From assembly GCA_002307175.1 (NCBI GenBank), contig DBTS01000078.1, positions 4,381-18,022 of the forward strand: a stretch of DNA of 13,642 nt. The letters are read 5' to 3'. This document shows positions 13,442 through 13,642 of the stretch, piece after piece. Source of the DNA: Rhodocyclaceae bacterium UBA1310. Its GTDB lineage: Bacteria > Pseudomonadota > Gammaproteobacteria > Burkholderiales > Rhodocyclaceae. Within the stretch, counting starts at the first letter, position 1. The number at the start of each line of letters is the position of its first letter. The position numbers were made by a program, and so were the translations under genes. Under the pieces are notes generated by a model. The model saw nothing but the letters and a program-made list of their open reading frames with translations. It was not told where the DNA came from and searched no databases.

Positions 13442-13642
13442 TATCTTCATCTGTATTCCACACACCATAACCACAACCTGAATCAGGAAGATCCACCACG
13501 TACTGACAGCACCACTACTGGAGCTCGATGCAGGCCCCTCAATGACACATCAACTAATCCATATAGCGATTACAGTCATGCAAAGCATAGTGCCTCAAGA
13601 TTTGAAGATCACACGCTCCCGACTGTTGCGCCCCCGCCATCG

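Larger units (their letters stand above)
13137..13642. other. 506-bp region without a convincing gene; AT-rich promoter region
   Basis: I find no supported gene. The stretch 13321-13380 has 27% GC and 13381-13440 has 30%, against about 60% in the genes to the left. It holds the MarR-type inverted repeat, an inverted repeat at 13398-13419, a distant 9-bp inverted repeat (13303-13311 with 13375-13383) and a sigma-54 promoter at 13425-13441. A frame starting with ATG at 13542 stays open to the window end (34 codons) but shows no recognisable motif or good SD. Confidence 0.6.

Noticed and set aside
13542..13642. Open frame from ATG 13542 running off the right edge (34 codons)
   Set aside because: No good SD, no recognisable motif and too short to judge; it could be the start of the sigma-54-driven gene, but I cannot support it.
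1..13642. CRISPR arrays, tRNA or rRNA genes, transposases, att sites
   Set aside because: No regularly spaced repeats, no transposase-like frames and no tRNA-like folds were seen on reading both strands.

Overview
This window comes from a GC-rich (roughly 60%) Gram-negative chromosome, probably a betaproteobacterium or a related proteobacterium. That placement is an inference from the gene families, codon use, gene order and Shine-Dalgarno (SD) style; no rRNA or other marker is present. It holds two carbon-source utilisation loci lying tail to tail, plus a regulator-rich, partly AT-rich right edge. All functional calls rest on recognised protein motifs and remembered family sequences. No search was run.

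Region 1 (1-3754) is a compact ethanolamine locus. A leftward operon carries an ethanolamine permease (1055-2452) and the large subunit of ethanolamine ammonia-lyase, EutB, which runs off the left edge. A divergent gene (2741-3754) encodes an AraC-family regulator of the EutR type. No microcompartment shell genes are visible. The divergent intergenic region has two 16-bp direct repeats, 21 bp apart, with the proximal copy covering a -35-like hexamer of the permease promoter. This is the arrangement expected of an AraC-type activator site.

Region 2 (3941-12444) is a complete biotin-independent malonate decarboxylase locus, all on the minus strand, in the order mdcR-mdcA-mdcB-mdcC-mdcD-mdcE-mdcF-mdcG-mdcH. 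MdcA, C, D and E are the enzyme subunits. MdcB and MdcG make and attach the phosphoribosyl-dephospho-CoA prosthetic group on MdcC. MdcH loads the first malonyl group, MdcF is an AEC-type malonate carrier, and MdcR is the LysR-type regulator. Most junctions are tight (1- and 4-bp overlaps, 7- and 24-bp gaps). Two breaks stand out: a pair of hairpins between mdcE and mdcF, and a good intrinsic terminator between mdcF and mdcG, which suggests that mdcGH has its own promoter. A large hairpin separates the converging eutR and mdcH genes.

Region 3 (12445-13642) holds a MarR-family regulator (minus strand) with inverted repeats on both sides. To its right is a sharply AT-rich stretch (27-30% GC across 13321-13440) ending in a near-consensus sigma-54 promoter that fires rightward out of the window. 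The gene it drives lies mostly or wholly beyond the right edge.

The enzymes themselves are known systems. The less ordinary content is regulatory: the EutR-type repeats, a palindromic MdcR-type box at mdcA with a motif shared upstream of mdcG, the segmented mdc operon, and the sigma-54 promoter next to a MarR gene.
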